Shown here in pieces: positions 36,731-46,609 of a stretch of DNA of 64,000 bases. Source of the DNA: CAWBRT01 sp963696525 (GTDB lineage Bacteria > Acidobacteriota > Terriglobia > Terriglobales > Acidobacteriaceae); assembly GCA_963696525.1 (NCBI GenBank), contig CAVOKO010000003.1:372001-436000 (forward strand), in the 5' to 3' direction. The notes beneath the pieces were generated by a model. That model made no database searches. It saw only the letters and a list, made by a program, of their open reading frames with translations, and was not told the origin of the DNA. Each line of letters starts with the position of its first letter. Position 1 is the first letter of the stretch. The position numbers and the translations under genes are program-made.

Positions 36731-37492
36731 ATGCATAATCGAGCTGTGGAAGACGAATACGGAGACCAGAATCTGCAGCTTGGCTCGATGTTCCTGCGGT
36801 GGGCCCACGATTCCGTGCGGGCGCGCGGTTTATGCAAGTCGCTCGCCTATCTCGCCGTGCAAGCCTGGAACCTTTTGTGCGACAGCATGCCCGAGCGCAG
36901 ACGCAGCCGCTTCGGCGACATCGACTACGATTGCGATTACGGCTTCGATACCACCTGGGCGCGGCTGAGCTGGAGCGTCCGTCTGCGCGAGGTCTTTACC
37001 GAGCGCCTCTATCAGCCAACCGTTCCGGCTGAATTCTCCGAAATGCTTCAACAACTGGCGCGAGTAGACTTCACCGGCTTCACCTTCGTCGACCTTGGCT
37101 CAGGCAAGGGAAGAGTGCTGCTGCTGGCCGCCGCTTATCCCTTCCGCTGCGTCATCGGGGTGGAAGTGCAAGCCGAACTTCACGCCGTCGCCGAGGAAAA
37201 CCTCTTTAGACTTCGGGAAAACGGCAGCAAAATCGACGCCCATTCCATCTGCCTCGACGCTCGCGAATTCAGCTTTCCGCCCGATCCGCTGGTCGTCTAC
37301 CTTTTCAATCCCTTCCCGGATTACGTGCTCTCGTCCGTCCTCGACAACCTGCGAGCCTCGCTCGTTCGCCATCCCCGCCCGGTGTATGTCATTTACAACG
37401 CGCCCTTCGAGCAGCAAGTTCTCGACCAGGCAAAGTGCCTGCGCCGGATCGTGCACACACTTCAGTACGAGATTTATCAGGCAGTCTGCTGA
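36731..37492 (+). CDS. Class I SAM-dependent methyltransferase, DOT1-like fold
   Basis: The product is 253 residues from ATG 36731; the earlier in-frame start would add an Arg/Gly-rich tail without homology. An N-terminal helical region (RGLCKSLAYLAVQAWNLLCDSMPERRRSRFGDIDYDCDYGFDTTW) precedes the SAM-binding motif FTFVDLGSGKGRVLLLAAAYPF and the acidic end of strand two, VIGVEVQAELHAVAEENL. A VVYLFNPFPDYVLSSVLDNL motif replaces the usual DPPY. Proteins like this in bacteria are annotated as histone-methylation DOT1-like; the actual substrate is unknown. The gene stands alone. Confidence 0.75.
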   Translation: MHNRAVEDEYGDQNLQLGSMFLRWAHDSVRARGLCKSLAYLAVQAWNLLCDSMPERRRSRFGDIDYDCDYGFDTTWARLSWSVRLREVFTERLYQPTVPAEFSEMLQQLARVDFTGFTFVDLGSGKGRVLLLAAAYPFRCVIGVEVQAELHAVAEENLFRLRENGSKIDAHSICLDAREFSFPPDPLVVYLFNPFPDYVLSSVLDNLRASLVRHPRPVYVIYNAPFEQQVLDQAKCLRRIVHTLQYEIYQAVC

Positions 37493-37544
37493 ACGTGCGG
37501 GCGCGGTGCCGCAGAAATACCTCACATAACCAAATATCCTGACG

Positions 37545-38579
37545 CTACTTCGCGCTTAACAGCTCATTGACCTTGCGCATGACCTCGAAGGCGTCGGCCA
37601 CGTAGAGCACGTCGGCCTTGCCGCGCGCCCATCCACAGTTGGGGTCGAGATTGATGGCGCGGCGTTCGTTGATAAATCGCCAACCGACGACGTGCGGCTC
37701 TTCGCCATGGCAGCAGGTGGAAAGGCCTTTGGGATGGCGCGGCGTAGCGCCGGTTTGGCCCACCTGGTTCATGTGGCTCATGAATCCGAGCACGGCTTCT
37801 CCTTCGCCGCTCAAATCGACCAGCGACTTGCTGCCGCCGAGCGAGGCCTGCGAGCATTCCAGGAAGCCAAGAATGATCTGCTCGGCTTCCTTGGCGTGCG
37901 TCTGTCCGTCCTTTTGTTTCTTGGTCCATCCGGCGCCGGCGACGAACAGCAGCTTGGCGTCGGGACGGATAGTTTGCTGCGTCGTGCCCGGTGAGCGAAC
38001 TCCGGTCACCGTGGTGCGCGCGTGACTGTCGCCGAGCGCGACCGTAATCAACTCCGCAGAGGCTTGTCCCGGCGCACCCTGGTATGCGGCGTGGCAGCCC
38101 GCGTCCAGTGCCAGCAGCCATGGACGCTGCGTGCGCCCCAGTTCGGCAACCATACGCTGGCGGTAGAACCAGCGCGTAATGCGCAAGCCGCCGCCTTCCA
38201 CCTGAATGCTGTTGACATGGGTGTCGACACGTCCGCCGAGGCGGTGCGAGACGCCGGCCAGCACCCGCGCCACCCGCGAAGTTCCAGGGCTGACGACCAG
38301 CGTGGCTTCGGCCGCACGGACCAGCATCTCGATGGCGGCGGCGTCGGTTGCGTAGCGCGCCTGGGAAAATTCCGGGGCGGCCGCGCCCAGAAATCTCGAA
38401 GCACCGCAGTTGGCGATTTGGTTCGCCGCCGGAGCTACCTGCGCGCCATAAATCCCCACCACCAACGACGAGCCGGGAAGCGCGGCGGCCAGCTCAATGG
38501 CTGCACCAAGTGCTTCGAGCGCGGGCTTTGCCAGCAACCCGTCGGCTTCCGTGTGGGCGACAAAAAGAATCGTTTCCAT
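37545..38579 (-). CDS. etfA: Electron transfer flavoprotein alpha subunit, divergent
   Basis: The product is 344 residues. The start at 38579 (METILFVAHTEADGLLAKPALEALG) follows GGAAGGAA; the longer frame upstream is antisense to etfB. The N-domain is typical. In the FAD domain LLFVAGAGWTKKQ and NQVGQTGATPRHPKG are recognisable, but the usual VGISGAIQH helix is replaced by LSTCCHGEEPHVVGWRF, and the terminal adenine-pocket segment reads GWARGKADVLYVADAFEVM. It pairs with EtfB to accept electrons from acyl-CoA dehydrogenase and pass them to the ETF-quinone oxidoreductase encoded in the same cluster. The altered helix may tune the FAD potential. Confidence 0.85.
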   Translation of the reverse strand: METILFVAHTEADGLLAKPALEALGAAIELAAALPGSSLVVGIYGAQVAPAANQIANCGASRFLGAAAPEFSQARYATDAAAIEMLVRAAEATLVVSPGTSRVARVLAGVSHRLGGRVDTHVNSIQVEGGGLRITRWFYRQRMVAELGRTQRPWLLALDAGCHAAYQGAPGQASAELITVALGDSHARTTVTGVRSPGTTQQTIRPDAKLLFVAGAGWTKKQKDGQTHAKEAEQIILGFLECSQASLGGSKSLVDLSGEGEAVLGFMSHMNQVGQTGATPRHPKGLSTCCHGEEPHVVGWRFINERRAINLDPNCGWARGKADVLYVADAFEVMRKVNELLSAK

Positions 38580-38611
38580 GAATTCCCGTTCCTTCCATGA
38601 ACTCTTTCGAC

Positions 38612-39424
38612 CTATTCTTCGGCGATCCAAGCGACAATTTCTTTGGCGATCTCGTCGGCTGGCACATCCTTCACGATGCGCGTAGTGCGCTGCTGCTTGG
38701 GCAACTCGACCTTGGCATAGCTGAGGCCGTCGCTCCCAAGCTTGGCCGGTTTGGCACGTTGCAGCGCGGGCATGACGGTGCGCATGTTCGCCATTCCGAC
38801 CTGCGGATCGTTGCGTGGCTCGCCGAGGTTGCCGGTGGCCCAGCCCAGTACGGCGGGCGTTCCGGCGCACACCGAAACCTGGTGCAGACCGCCTTCCACG
38901 CGCTCCAGCACTTCAAACGACCCGTCAGCACCGTAGCTGATCTGGTCGACGCCCTGGAACTGGTCGGTGATGCCCAGTTGTTCGCCGACAATTTCGAGCG
39001 TCGCCCCGGCGCCGCGCGAAGCCGACTCCCAGCCTCCGAACAGCAGCAGGCGCGACTTGTCGAAGCCGGGAATCGCCTGGATAGCCGCCGCCAGCAGCGA
39101 TGCCACCTCGCTCGCATCGGCAAAGCCGGCGGTCGGGCCGTCGATGGCGACCAGCTCGAATGGAACCTTCTGCGCCACCGTCATCATCACCTGCTGGAGC
39201 TTCGCCTTCGGCCCCAGGCTCACCAGGTAGACCTTGCTGCCGGGCACCTTCTTGGCCAGGTTGGCGGCCTCGTAAAGCGCGTGGCTGGCCCAGGGATCGA
39301 GCACCGCCGGCAGCATCAATTCGTTTTTGAGGGCGGGCAAACCCGCGCCGGCAATCGGTTCCAGGGTTTGCAGCGGGTCGGGTACAATGCCGCCGCAGAC
39401 GATGATTTGCAAGGGATCGCTCAT
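38612..39424 (-). CDS. etfB: Electron transfer flavoprotein beta subunit
   Basis: The product is 270 residues, starting MSDPLQIIVCGGIVPDPLQTLEP after a GGAAGG. Conserved parts include LPAVLDPWASHALYEAANLAKK, VYLVSLGPKAKLQQVMMTVAQK (the recognition-loop region), GFADASEVASLLAAAIQ, LLLFGGWESASRGAGATLEIVGEQLG and the C-terminal tail that wraps EtfA. Where canonical EtfB reads D-x-x-T-x-Q in the last binding loop this protein has FGGWESASRGAG, so AMP or second-flavin binding may differ. It lies 32 bases before etfA on the same strand and is surely co-transcribed with it. Confidence 0.85.
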   Translation of the reverse strand: MSDPLQIIVCGGIVPDPLQTLEPIAGAGLPALKNELMLPAVLDPWASHALYEAANLAKKVPGSKVYLVSLGPKAKLQQVMMTVAQKVPFELVAIDGPTAGFADASEVASLLAAAIQAIPGFDKSRLLLFGGWESASRGAGATLEIVGEQLGITDQFQGVDQISYGADGSFEVLERVEGGLHQVSVCAGTPAVLGWATGNLGEPRNDPQVGMANMRTVMPALQRAKPAKLGSDGLSYAKVELPKQQRTTRIVKDVPADEIAKEIVAWIAEE

Positions 39425-39626
39425 AACCTTCCTGACTGTGTTCCAGCTTGGTTCGTCCGGACCAGTTTCGCAAAACCTATATTTTAATGGAATTCCGGGA
39501 TGAGAAACAGCAGGTCATCACATCGTGCGTTAACCCCGGTAAGACTGCCCCGTTCGAACGACCCCACCCAACGAAAACCGCGTTGGGCGGGCCACCCGCC
39601 AACTCTGGGCGCCCTGCCCGCGGAGT

Positions 39627-40004
39627 CTATTTTAGCCATTTCACAATTATGTCTATCGCTAAAGGTAGAGCGAAGACACCGAGCACAATGGTCAGTCCGA
39701 TCAGCCATTTGGTTAGTCTTTCCAGTTTGAGGCTAAGCTGAAGGGTCCCATATCCCAAGTCTGTGGATCGCGCCGTCAGTTTGGTATTCAAGATTGTAAC
39801 GTGCAGATGGTGTTGGACACAGGCGAACATCATCACTTCGAGTGGGGTAATATCTTCTTTCCTGATTTGAACCGAAAGGTCCTTCAGCCGCTGCATAATA
39901 GTTCGCTGTTGTTCGTCAATCATCTTCAACAACTCCGCCGATGTTACGCGAGGGTCGTTAAGGATGTCAGTGATTGGCGGGTCTAATATACTCAGAAGTT
40001 CCAT
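39627..40004 (-). CDS. Small tail-anchored membrane protein in the ETF cluster
   Basis: The product is 125 residues. The start at 40004 (MELLSILDPPITDILNDPRV) has AAGGAG eight bases upstream. A helical, charged N-terminal half (TSAELLKMIDEQQRTIMQRLKDLSVQI) is followed by a single C-terminal membrane helix (LTKWLIGLTIVLGVFALPLAIDIIVKWLK). No known family is recognised. It lies between the ETF-QO and etfB genes on the same strand, but interspersed repeats on both sides (39560-39610 and 40020-40140) suggest it could be an insertion into the cluster rather than an original member. Confidence 0.65.
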   Translation of the reverse strand: MELLSILDPPITDILNDPRVTSAELLKMIDEQQRTIMQRLKDLSVQIRKEDITPLEVMMFACVQHHLHVTILNTKLTARSTDLGYGTLQLSLKLERLTKWLIGLTIVLGVFALPLAIDIIVKWLK

Positions 40005-40216
40005 CGCGGACTCCTTGTCGCTGGCGGGTGGCCCATTCAAGCGCCCCAGTTGCGCTTGAGTGGGGCAGTTTTCCAACGATGAAACCAACTACCCCACACA
40101 AGCAACAGAAGCTTGTGTGGAGCACCCGGCGCCTGCTCTTGCCGATGCTCCGCTCTAATCCGCAGGGAGATCTCCCGCGCCTTGACACCTGAACCTCGAA
40201 ACTTGAAACTGCTTTT

Positions 40217-42089
40217 CTAGTTTTCTGCGGAGTGCAATCCACCCGAGCCGGCGCGAAATTCTATATTGCTCTTTTCTCCGTTCGCGCTCTCTGAGCAGTT
40301 CCACAGGCAGGCGCCGCAGTGTATGCATTTCTCGCGGTCGAAGGCGGGAACCGCTTGCTCGCCCGCCGTGATCGCCTGTCCCGAGCACATCTCGATGCAG
40401 GTGCGGGCTCCGCAACGCTGGCACAACTGGGCGTCGATAAACACAACGTGATCGGCGTAACCGGCGGCGGCCTGCACTTTTCCACCCACCAGCAGCGCGT
40501 CCTGATGGGTGATCAGCAGCTTGCCGTCGAAGGGAATTGCCGGCCATCCGCAGGCATCCATGAATACATCGTGAAGCGACCTGTTTTCGGCTGCGGCCTG
40601 CTGCTTCAGCTCCGCGATCCTGGCCGGGCTAAGCTTGCCGGCAAAATACTCCTCGGGAGAGCGCAGATGCTGGTGCGGCGGCTTGGGCTCGTTCGACAGC
40701 ACAATTTTGCCGCCGGTCAAACCCGCGATCCCCATGCCGATCAGGCCGGAGATAAAGCCTGTCTGGAAGCCGTCGCGGGCGTGCTCGGCAACGCGTCCTT
40801 CCTTCTCGACCCAACTCTGGCGCCGCCGCCGCACGTAGTGGGCTTCAAGATTCTCCCGGCTGAACGGTTTGCGCTTCCTTCAGCAATTCGAGCACGCCCT
40901 CGGCAAGCTGCACCCCGGTCGTCCAAGCCTCATCGACGCCCGAGCCGGTGAGAACATTGGTGCTGCCGGAGCCTTCGCCGATGCGCGCATAGCCGTTGCC
41001 GGCCAGATAGGGTTCGCCGCGCTTGCCTGACTCCTGCAAGGATTTCGCGCCCCACGAACGCAGCGTCCCGCCTTCCAGATAGCGCCACAGGTACGGGTGC
41101 ATCATGAAATGCTGTAGATAGCGATACGAGGTGCGCAAAGGGCTCTCGAACCACGAGGGAACGAAAATTCCAACCGACGCCACGCGCTCCGGATGAACGT
41201 AGAAGAAGCCGAAAATCTCCGGCTCCGGGAAGCCCATCGTGTGAATCACCGTTCCCGGTTCCAGCGTGACGTGCTCGGGAAGATCGACCACCGCCTTCAT
41301 GCCCACGGCCCACTCGCGCTTGTGGTGTCCCTCGGGCATGCCGAAGTGCTCGTCGAGTTGGCGGCCAACCGGTCCGACCGGGCCGTCCCCGACCACTGTG
41401 AGCGCGGCCTTGATGTCCATGCCCGCCATAAAGCCGGCGCCGGTATCAGGTTTGCCCGCTTTGTCCACGCCCTGGTCGACCATGCGCACGCCCAGGACGC
41501 GCTTCGTCCTCGATCAGGGCCTCTGAGACGGGCATGCCCGGCCAGATCTGGACGCTGCCGGAGCCCAGCATCTGGCTGCCGGCCCAGAGATTGAACTGCC
41601 CGAGTGAAAGCAGCAAGCCATCGTGTTTGTTGAGAAACGCCGGCGTGTAAGGCAGCTCGATAGCCTGGTGTTCGAGCGGCAGCGCGAAGCGCAGGGACTT
41701 CAAAATCTTGTCGACCAGCCGCAGGGTCCGCGAACGACGGCTGGCGCCAATCGGATCGAGCAGGTAAACCACCTTTTCCCGGCGGACGCGCGCGGCCATC
41801 GGAATCTCCGAGACATCTAGTTCGGGGAAGCTCTGCTGGATGCCGCGAGCCCGCGACACTACGCCCGAGACGCCAAAGCCAAGATCGTCGGCGCGCTCGT
41901 AGCAAATCACCTGCAAGCGGCATCCCCGGCATGGTCGGGCTTTCCACAGCGGGCGTTCCGTCCGCATTCACCAAGCCCCGCGCCAGAGTGGTGAGAAATC
42001 CTCCCATGGCCGGGCCGAAGCCCACACAAGCGATGTCCACTTCGAGACTTTGCCGCTCCAGATTGACGGGTTGTTCTTCAGTGCTCAAA
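40217..42089 (-). CDS. ETF-quinone oxidoreductase with C-terminal ferredoxin domain; frame broken three times
   Basis: The product is about 620 residues. It takes electrons from reduced ETF through FAD and an iron-sulfur centre to membrane quinone. The FAD motif VDIACVGFGPAMGGFL lies near residue 20. Then come LQVICYERADDLGFGVSGVVSRARG, LTVVGDGPVGPVGRQLDEHFG, MGFPEPEIFGFFYVHPERVASVG, TNVLTGSGVDEAWTTGVQLAEG and GFQTGFISGLIGMGIAGLTGG. The C-terminal FixX-like domain supplies CQRCGARTCIEMC and CIHCGACLWNC. Frames change near 41920, 41500 and 40865 without loss of conserved sequence. A TTG start at 42089 after GAAGGAA is preferred. Mitochondrial-type ETF-QO has the same fusion. Confidence 0.82.
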
Positions 42090-42145
42090 AAATATTCCTT
42101 CGTCTTCCAAATGGTATGAGTGTGGTGATTCCGAAGTCCGCGCAA

Positions 42146-42337
42146 TTCCCTTTTGAAGTTTGACGCGCAATAAACTTTTGACAGGGCATACTCATCGCGC
42201 CACTTGCACGCGTCGTCGAAGTGTCATCCGGAGCGAGCGCAGCGAGCGAAAAATCTATGTATTTAATTCATGCATAGATCGTTCGTCCCTCCATCCCAGC
42301 GACGTCAAAAGCGAACTTACGGGACGGTACACCGGCT
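42146..42337. repeat. Interspersed repeat between the dehydrogenase and ETF-QO genes
   Basis: It carries GTGTCATCCGGAGCGAGCG and TCCCAGCGACGTCAAAAGCG modules of the family seen at 10130, and an ATCTATG/CATAGAT hairpin near 42255-42285 that could end the upstream transcript. Confidence 0.5.
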
Positions 42338-44577
42338 TCACATCGGATAGTCGAGCGCTTCCGGAATCATGACCTTGGTCAGCGCTTCAGCCGCGCGGTC
42401 CTTCGCCAGCATCGACCCGGTCAGGCAGCCGATCGAGCCGGCTGCGCAGACGGCTGAATTCATCGAGCCCTTGGCAGCTGGCGCACGGGCCTGCCTTCTG
42501 CGGATGCGAGCCGTCGGCGCCCACCACATCGGTCGCGACAGCGGCAATGCCGGGAATCAGAGTCTCCAAGCCATCGAGCTCTTCTGCGGTAAGCAACCCT
42601 TGTATCCCTCATCGTCCCACGCCGGATGCCGGTTGTAGCCGTTCACTAGCTCGGCGCAAATGCGGCCTGCCTCGCCGGCGGCGCGCGCCACTTGCACGTG
42701 GCACAGGTCGCTGAAGAACTGGACGCGTGCCGGCCAGGCCTTCGGCGACCACCGGATTCTCCGGACCCTTCTGCTCGAGCTCCAGCACGTCGAGCACCTG
42801 CTGGCGAGCCGCCAGCAGCCAGCAAAGCGCGTCGGCCAAGGCAAAAGTCACGCCCTGACGCGTGCCGTGGTACAGCTTGTTGCCATCGGCGTCGCTGGCC
42901 GATTGCAGATGTTGAAGGCTCCACAGCCACAGCTGTCATCGCCGTGGCCAGTGCGCAGGCTCCGGTTCCGGGACGCATGCCGGCGATCTGGCGCATCTCC
43001 GCCATCCAATTGCGGAACTGGGCCAGGAACAACTCGTTGGTCATGGTGACCGTAAGGTTGCGCCGCTGCACCGCCTCGGGGCCTTCGTAGGTCGCTTCCA
43101 GTTGCGAGTCCATCCACTTGTGGCCAAGGAAGCCGGGCAGTCTTCGGTGATGCCGTATCCGCCCATCAAGCTGACGGCTTCGCGCATCATCACCGAGCCC
43201 TGGCCGGTATTCCAAAGCTTGGACGGCCGGGCAGAGCACGCTGGCCACCGAGTCGAGAATGGCATATTGCACCAGCGTGTTGTCGTGCAGCTCATGCCAG
43301 CCGCGGATTGTTTTTCGCCGCCTCCGGATTGCGGCACAGTTGCAGGAACTCAATCGCGTCCTTGGCAATTCCGCGGAAGAACTTCAGCTCCGACTTTGCC
43401 GCCGTTGATTCCTTTTTCGGCGAGAATCTCGGTCTTTTCTTTTTCCAGCGGGTCCAGCACGTCGAAGCAGCGCGCCGCGGCAAATCCCAATGCTGCGGCG
43501 GATTCGCCCAGTCGCCCACACGTCGACCAGCCGGTGCAGCACGTCTTCGCGTTGCTGCAGGCCGAGTTCGTAGCGCAGCGTGCCCGGCGTAGCCTGCTCG
43601 GCTCCGCGAAAGCGCCCGCGCTGGTAGCGTATGACCGGCTCGACGGCCGAAAGCAGCTTGGCCGCGGTCATCACCGCAACCGTCACCCGCGTGCGCTTGA
43701 ATACCGCTTCAATCACCTCGCCGTGGTCGTAGTTGGGGACGATGACGCCGTCCTTGACGGTGTAGCCGCCAACGATGCGGCTGGCGGGAACGCGCAGGCT
43801 GAAGATCGGGTCGGAGGTCGACGATAGCTGGTGGACCATCTTGCGCGTCGGCGTGCCGCGGTCGAAGGTGCCCGGATCGCCTTCTTCGAGGATGACAATG
43901 CAGCTTCCCTTGATCTTTTCGTCGGCCGTTTCCACCGCCGCGGTGACGAAGTTGGCGAACCCCATGTTGGTGATGAAGCGCCCGCGCTTCTCCACCTGCA
44001 GCATCGGCTCTTCGCCCTCTTTCCACTCGGCGATCCGCACCTTGCCGTTGAGCATGCCGGTATCGACGCCGACATAAGGAATGGGCTCGGTCAGGCAGAA
44101 AGCGCCGCGCCAGGGTGTGCGGTCTTCGCCCGGCTGCGGCGGCGCGCACAGCGACATGTAGCGCTGCTTCTGCTCGGGTGTGCCGCGTTCGTGAATCGGC
44201 GACAGCGCCAGACAGCTCGCGAGCGCGCCCGTGGCGGCTCCGCCATCCACCCAGGCCAGTTCGAAAGCGGCCAGCGCCAGCGCCAGGTTCTTCGGCCCGG
44301 CGATGAATCCGCCTTCTTCCGGCTCCATGAAGGCCGCCGTAATGCCGATCTCGTCATAGGCTTTCAGCAACTCGTTTTTGCGCGCGGTCCATTCATGCGT
44401 ATTGCGCTCGCCTTCGGCTACCAGGCGGGCGACCACCGTGCGCGCCACCGAGCGCGCCGATTGCACCAGCATCTGCAGGTCATAGCGGTCGGAAAAGCGC
44501 CAGAGAATCTGGCGTATATCGTCGCCGGGCAGGGTGCGCAGAGTTTCGGCTTCAGGCTTTGCGGCGGTGCTGGACAT
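42338..44577 (-). CDS. Long acyl-CoA dehydrogenase (about 745 codons), heavily frameshifted
   Basis: The first 355 codons read cleanly: FMEPEEGGFIAGPKN, WRGAFCLTEPIPYVGVDTGML (FAD/substrate loop), RFITNMGFANFVTAAVE, GTPTRKMVHQLSSTSDPIFSL and VFKRTRVTVAVMTAAKLL. Then come GESAAALGFAAARCFDVLDP, KFFRGIAKDAIEFLQLCRN, MREAVSLMGGYGITEDCP (conserved near the C-terminus of the normal fold), WMDSQLEATYEGPEAVQRRNL and a roughly 200-residue extension with KAGPCASCQGL and a final MIPEALDYPM. Frame changes occur near 43500, 43385, 43310, 43208, 43140, 42920, 42728, 42598 and 42472. It heads the ETF cluster, so the acyl-CoA to ETF to quinone pathway is the obvious role. Sequence errors explain the breaks better than decay. 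Confidence 0.75.
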
Positions 44578-44794
44578 ATTGGGTTTCCAGATTTCCTTTC
44601 CGGAGTCCCCGGCACGCGCTGCGTTTTGCGTGGGCTGGGGTGTTTGAGGCTATGTAATATTCTTCAAGGCCTTGTCCGGCCGGTCTGTGATTTGCGTCAT
44701 AAAAACGGGTGACCGGCAAAATATTTTCGAGTTCGAACCCCTTTTTCGAACGCCCTCGAATACCTTAGTACTCTGCTCGAAAAGCGAAGCCAGC

Positions 44795-45139
44795 CTAGGA
44801 TGCAAGTAGCCGCCCGGCCGTCTCGATCAACGCCGCGGGTGTCTCCGCCAGCGAGAGCGTGGCGCTGGCGAACACGTCCTTCACCATCTCGCCTTCGCGA
44901 AAGAGCACAATCCTGATGTTCTGGTTGCGCCGTTTCGCTTCCGCTTCCATGCGCCTGCGGTCGCCCACCGGAATATCGGGCGAGAGCACCATGAGATCGA
45001 TTTTTCCCGGCCCGACCGCGCCCAGAGCGGCGGAAAGCGAAGCGCACTCCCGCACCTCATAACCGGCTTCGGTCAAAGCCCGCGTGTGCGGCGATAGCAG
45101 TTCAGGGTTGTAGCTGACGATCAGAACTGTCTTACTCAT
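44795..45139 (-). CDS. CheY-like receiver domain lacking the phospho-acceptor
   Basis: The product is 114 residues and starts MSKTVLIVSYNPELLSPHTRALTEAGYEV. The receiver fold is clear, but the acidic pair after strand 1 is SYN, and the phospho-acceptor position after strand 3 is serine (IDLMVLSPDIPVGD). It is therefore unlikely to be phosphorylated normally and may work as a constitutive or protein-binding receiver. No histidine kinase is nearby. It is divergent from the CRP gene at 45673 and shares with it a region containing CRP-type operator sequence. An ATG at 45163 would add 8 residues. Confidence 0.7.
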   Translation of the reverse strand: MSKTVLIVSYNPELLSPHTRALTEAGYEVRECASLSAALGAVGPGKIDLMVLSPDIPVGDRRRMEAEAKRRNQNIRIVLFREGEMVKDVFASATLSLAETPAALIETAGRLLAS

Positions 45140-45672
45140 GGTTTCGTATCGAACACTATACATATGAATCTACACGAAATGGCGGCCTGGCCGGGGGTGC
45201 GAATGCGAGGTGAACTGCGGAAACGCCACCAAGCAGGAGCACGGAACGAGCCGGAATCTTGCCGGAATCCTGATGACCCGTCCGCCAGTGCCGCCGACTT
45301 CCCGAAGCCTTTTCGTGAAGCAGCATGCCCCGCCATCAGCGCACACCGCAATGTGATCAAGTGGTGCGATCTCCTGAAATTTCAAGGCGTTGGACAAGGC
45401 CGATGTGACGATATCACAGCGGGATGTGATGGATGTACTTGTTCTTGGTACATGGATACGCGAATTTAGCGATAAGGCGAGTCGGATCGTGTGCGCTTGA
45501 TTGTGTCCTAGGATGGCACGCTCAAACGGGAGCAATCAGGCCCGTCGCAAACAACCGATCAACTTTTCGCGCGGCAGTCCGGCGCGGGGCCACCCGCAAA
45601 GTTGCGGGAGCCGATTTGGCGTTCGTCCGGGGATTGGAAATTTTCTGGACGCGGGACTATAGGGGGTGCGTG
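45140..45672. promoter_or_regulatory. Divergent regulatory region before the CRP-type gene
   Basis: It contains TGTGACGATATCACA (45404-45418), GATGTGATGG at 45421-45430 and AATGTGATCAAG at 45350-45361, a cluster of CRP/FNR half-sites. No gene is supported in either strand. Confidence 0.5.
45404..45418. promoter_or_regulatory. CRP/FNR-type operator with 5-base spacer
   Basis: TGTGA and TCACA arms around CGATA. The half-sites are perfect but one base closer than the CRP standard (6). It lies about 255 bases before the CRP gene start, closer to the receiver gene. Confidence 0.5.
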
Positions 45673-46393
45673 GTGCTTTCACCATACGGGTTGGACATCA
45701 TCGAGAGCTGCCTGAGCTGCAAGATGAAGACGGATCGTTTGTTCTGCGATCTGCCCGCATCGGCGCTGCAATCATTCGAAGCTATTAAATACGCTACTGC
45801 CTATCCGAAGGGTGCCGTGCTGTTTGTCGAAGGCCAGGCGCCACGCGGTATTTTCGTTCTCTGCAAGGGACGCGTCAAGTTGTCCATTTGCTCGACCGAC
45901 GGCAAGACGCTCATTCTCAAGATCGCCGAATCGGGCGAGGTGCTGGGATTGAGCGCGACCATCTCCGGGAAACCTTATGAGCTGACGGCCGAGACCGTCG
46001 ATCCTTGCCAGATCAATTTCGTCAAGCGCGAAGATTTCCTGCGCTTCCTGCGCGAACACAGCGAAGCCTGCCTGCGGGTCGCCGAACAGTTGAGCGAGAA
46101 GTACAACACCGCCTGCCGCGAGATCCGTTCGCTCGGGCTTGTCGCACTCGGCCGCCGAAAAGCTGGCCCGGCTGCTGCTGGACTGGAGCGTCCGCAACGG
46201 CGAGGCCAACAAGCAGGAGCCGCGCGTGAAGTTGGCGCTCACCCACGAGGAGATCGCGCAGATGATCGGCACCTCGCGCGAGACCGTGACGCGGCTGTTC
46301 GCCGAATTGAAGAAGCGGCAGATCGTGCAGGCCAAAGGTTCGACGCTGGTGATCCGCAACAAGGCCGCTTTGAAATCTCTGGCCACCGTCTGA
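45673..46393 (+). CDS. CRP/FNR-family regulator; one frameshift
   Basis: The product is about 240 residues. The GTG start at 45673 aligns VLSPYGLDIIESCLSCK with MNSPYGLPCVESCFSCK of the paralogue at 12477, and a G-rich ribosome site precedes it. N-terminal cysteines (CLSC-x8-C) and the cysteine in TVDPCQINF provide four possible iron-sulfur ligands, as in FNR. The frame shifts near 46139, at LGL/SHSAAEKLARLLLDW. The HTH reads LTHEEIAQMIGTSRETVTRLFAEL; R-E-x3-R is the CRP-type set that reads GTGA. Matching GTGA-n6-TCAC sites lie at 46560 and 47373. It probably controls the next regulator and the cytochrome operon. Confidence 0.82.
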
Positions 46394-46559
46394 GCGGCGA
46401 GGCGTTGCCATGTGGCGGGAGCGGCTTCCGGCGGTCGAACCGCGAAGCATTTCGACTTTTCTTCTTCGAGGCGCCGTTCTACCCCGGCCTTCGGCGGATG
46501 CGGGTCGCGATTTTCTCCGCTATTTATGCGGGCGATTGTGGCAGGGGTCACGATAACGG

Positions 46560-46573
46560 GTGATAGTTATCAC
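46560..46573. promoter_or_regulatory. CRP-type operator before the truncated regulator
   Basis: GTGATAGTTATCAC is a perfect GTGA-n6-TCAC palindrome with TGAT/ATCA inner symmetry, centred about 43 bases before the ATG at 46610. Confidence 0.7.
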
Positions 46574-46609
46574 TGCGGGTCGATTCCAACTCCTGTAAAT
46601 CAGAAGCTC

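Noticed and set aside
43831..44712. 293-codon plus-strand ORF over the acyl-CoA dehydrogenase
   Set aside because: Shadow of the dehydrogenase; no protein-like features.
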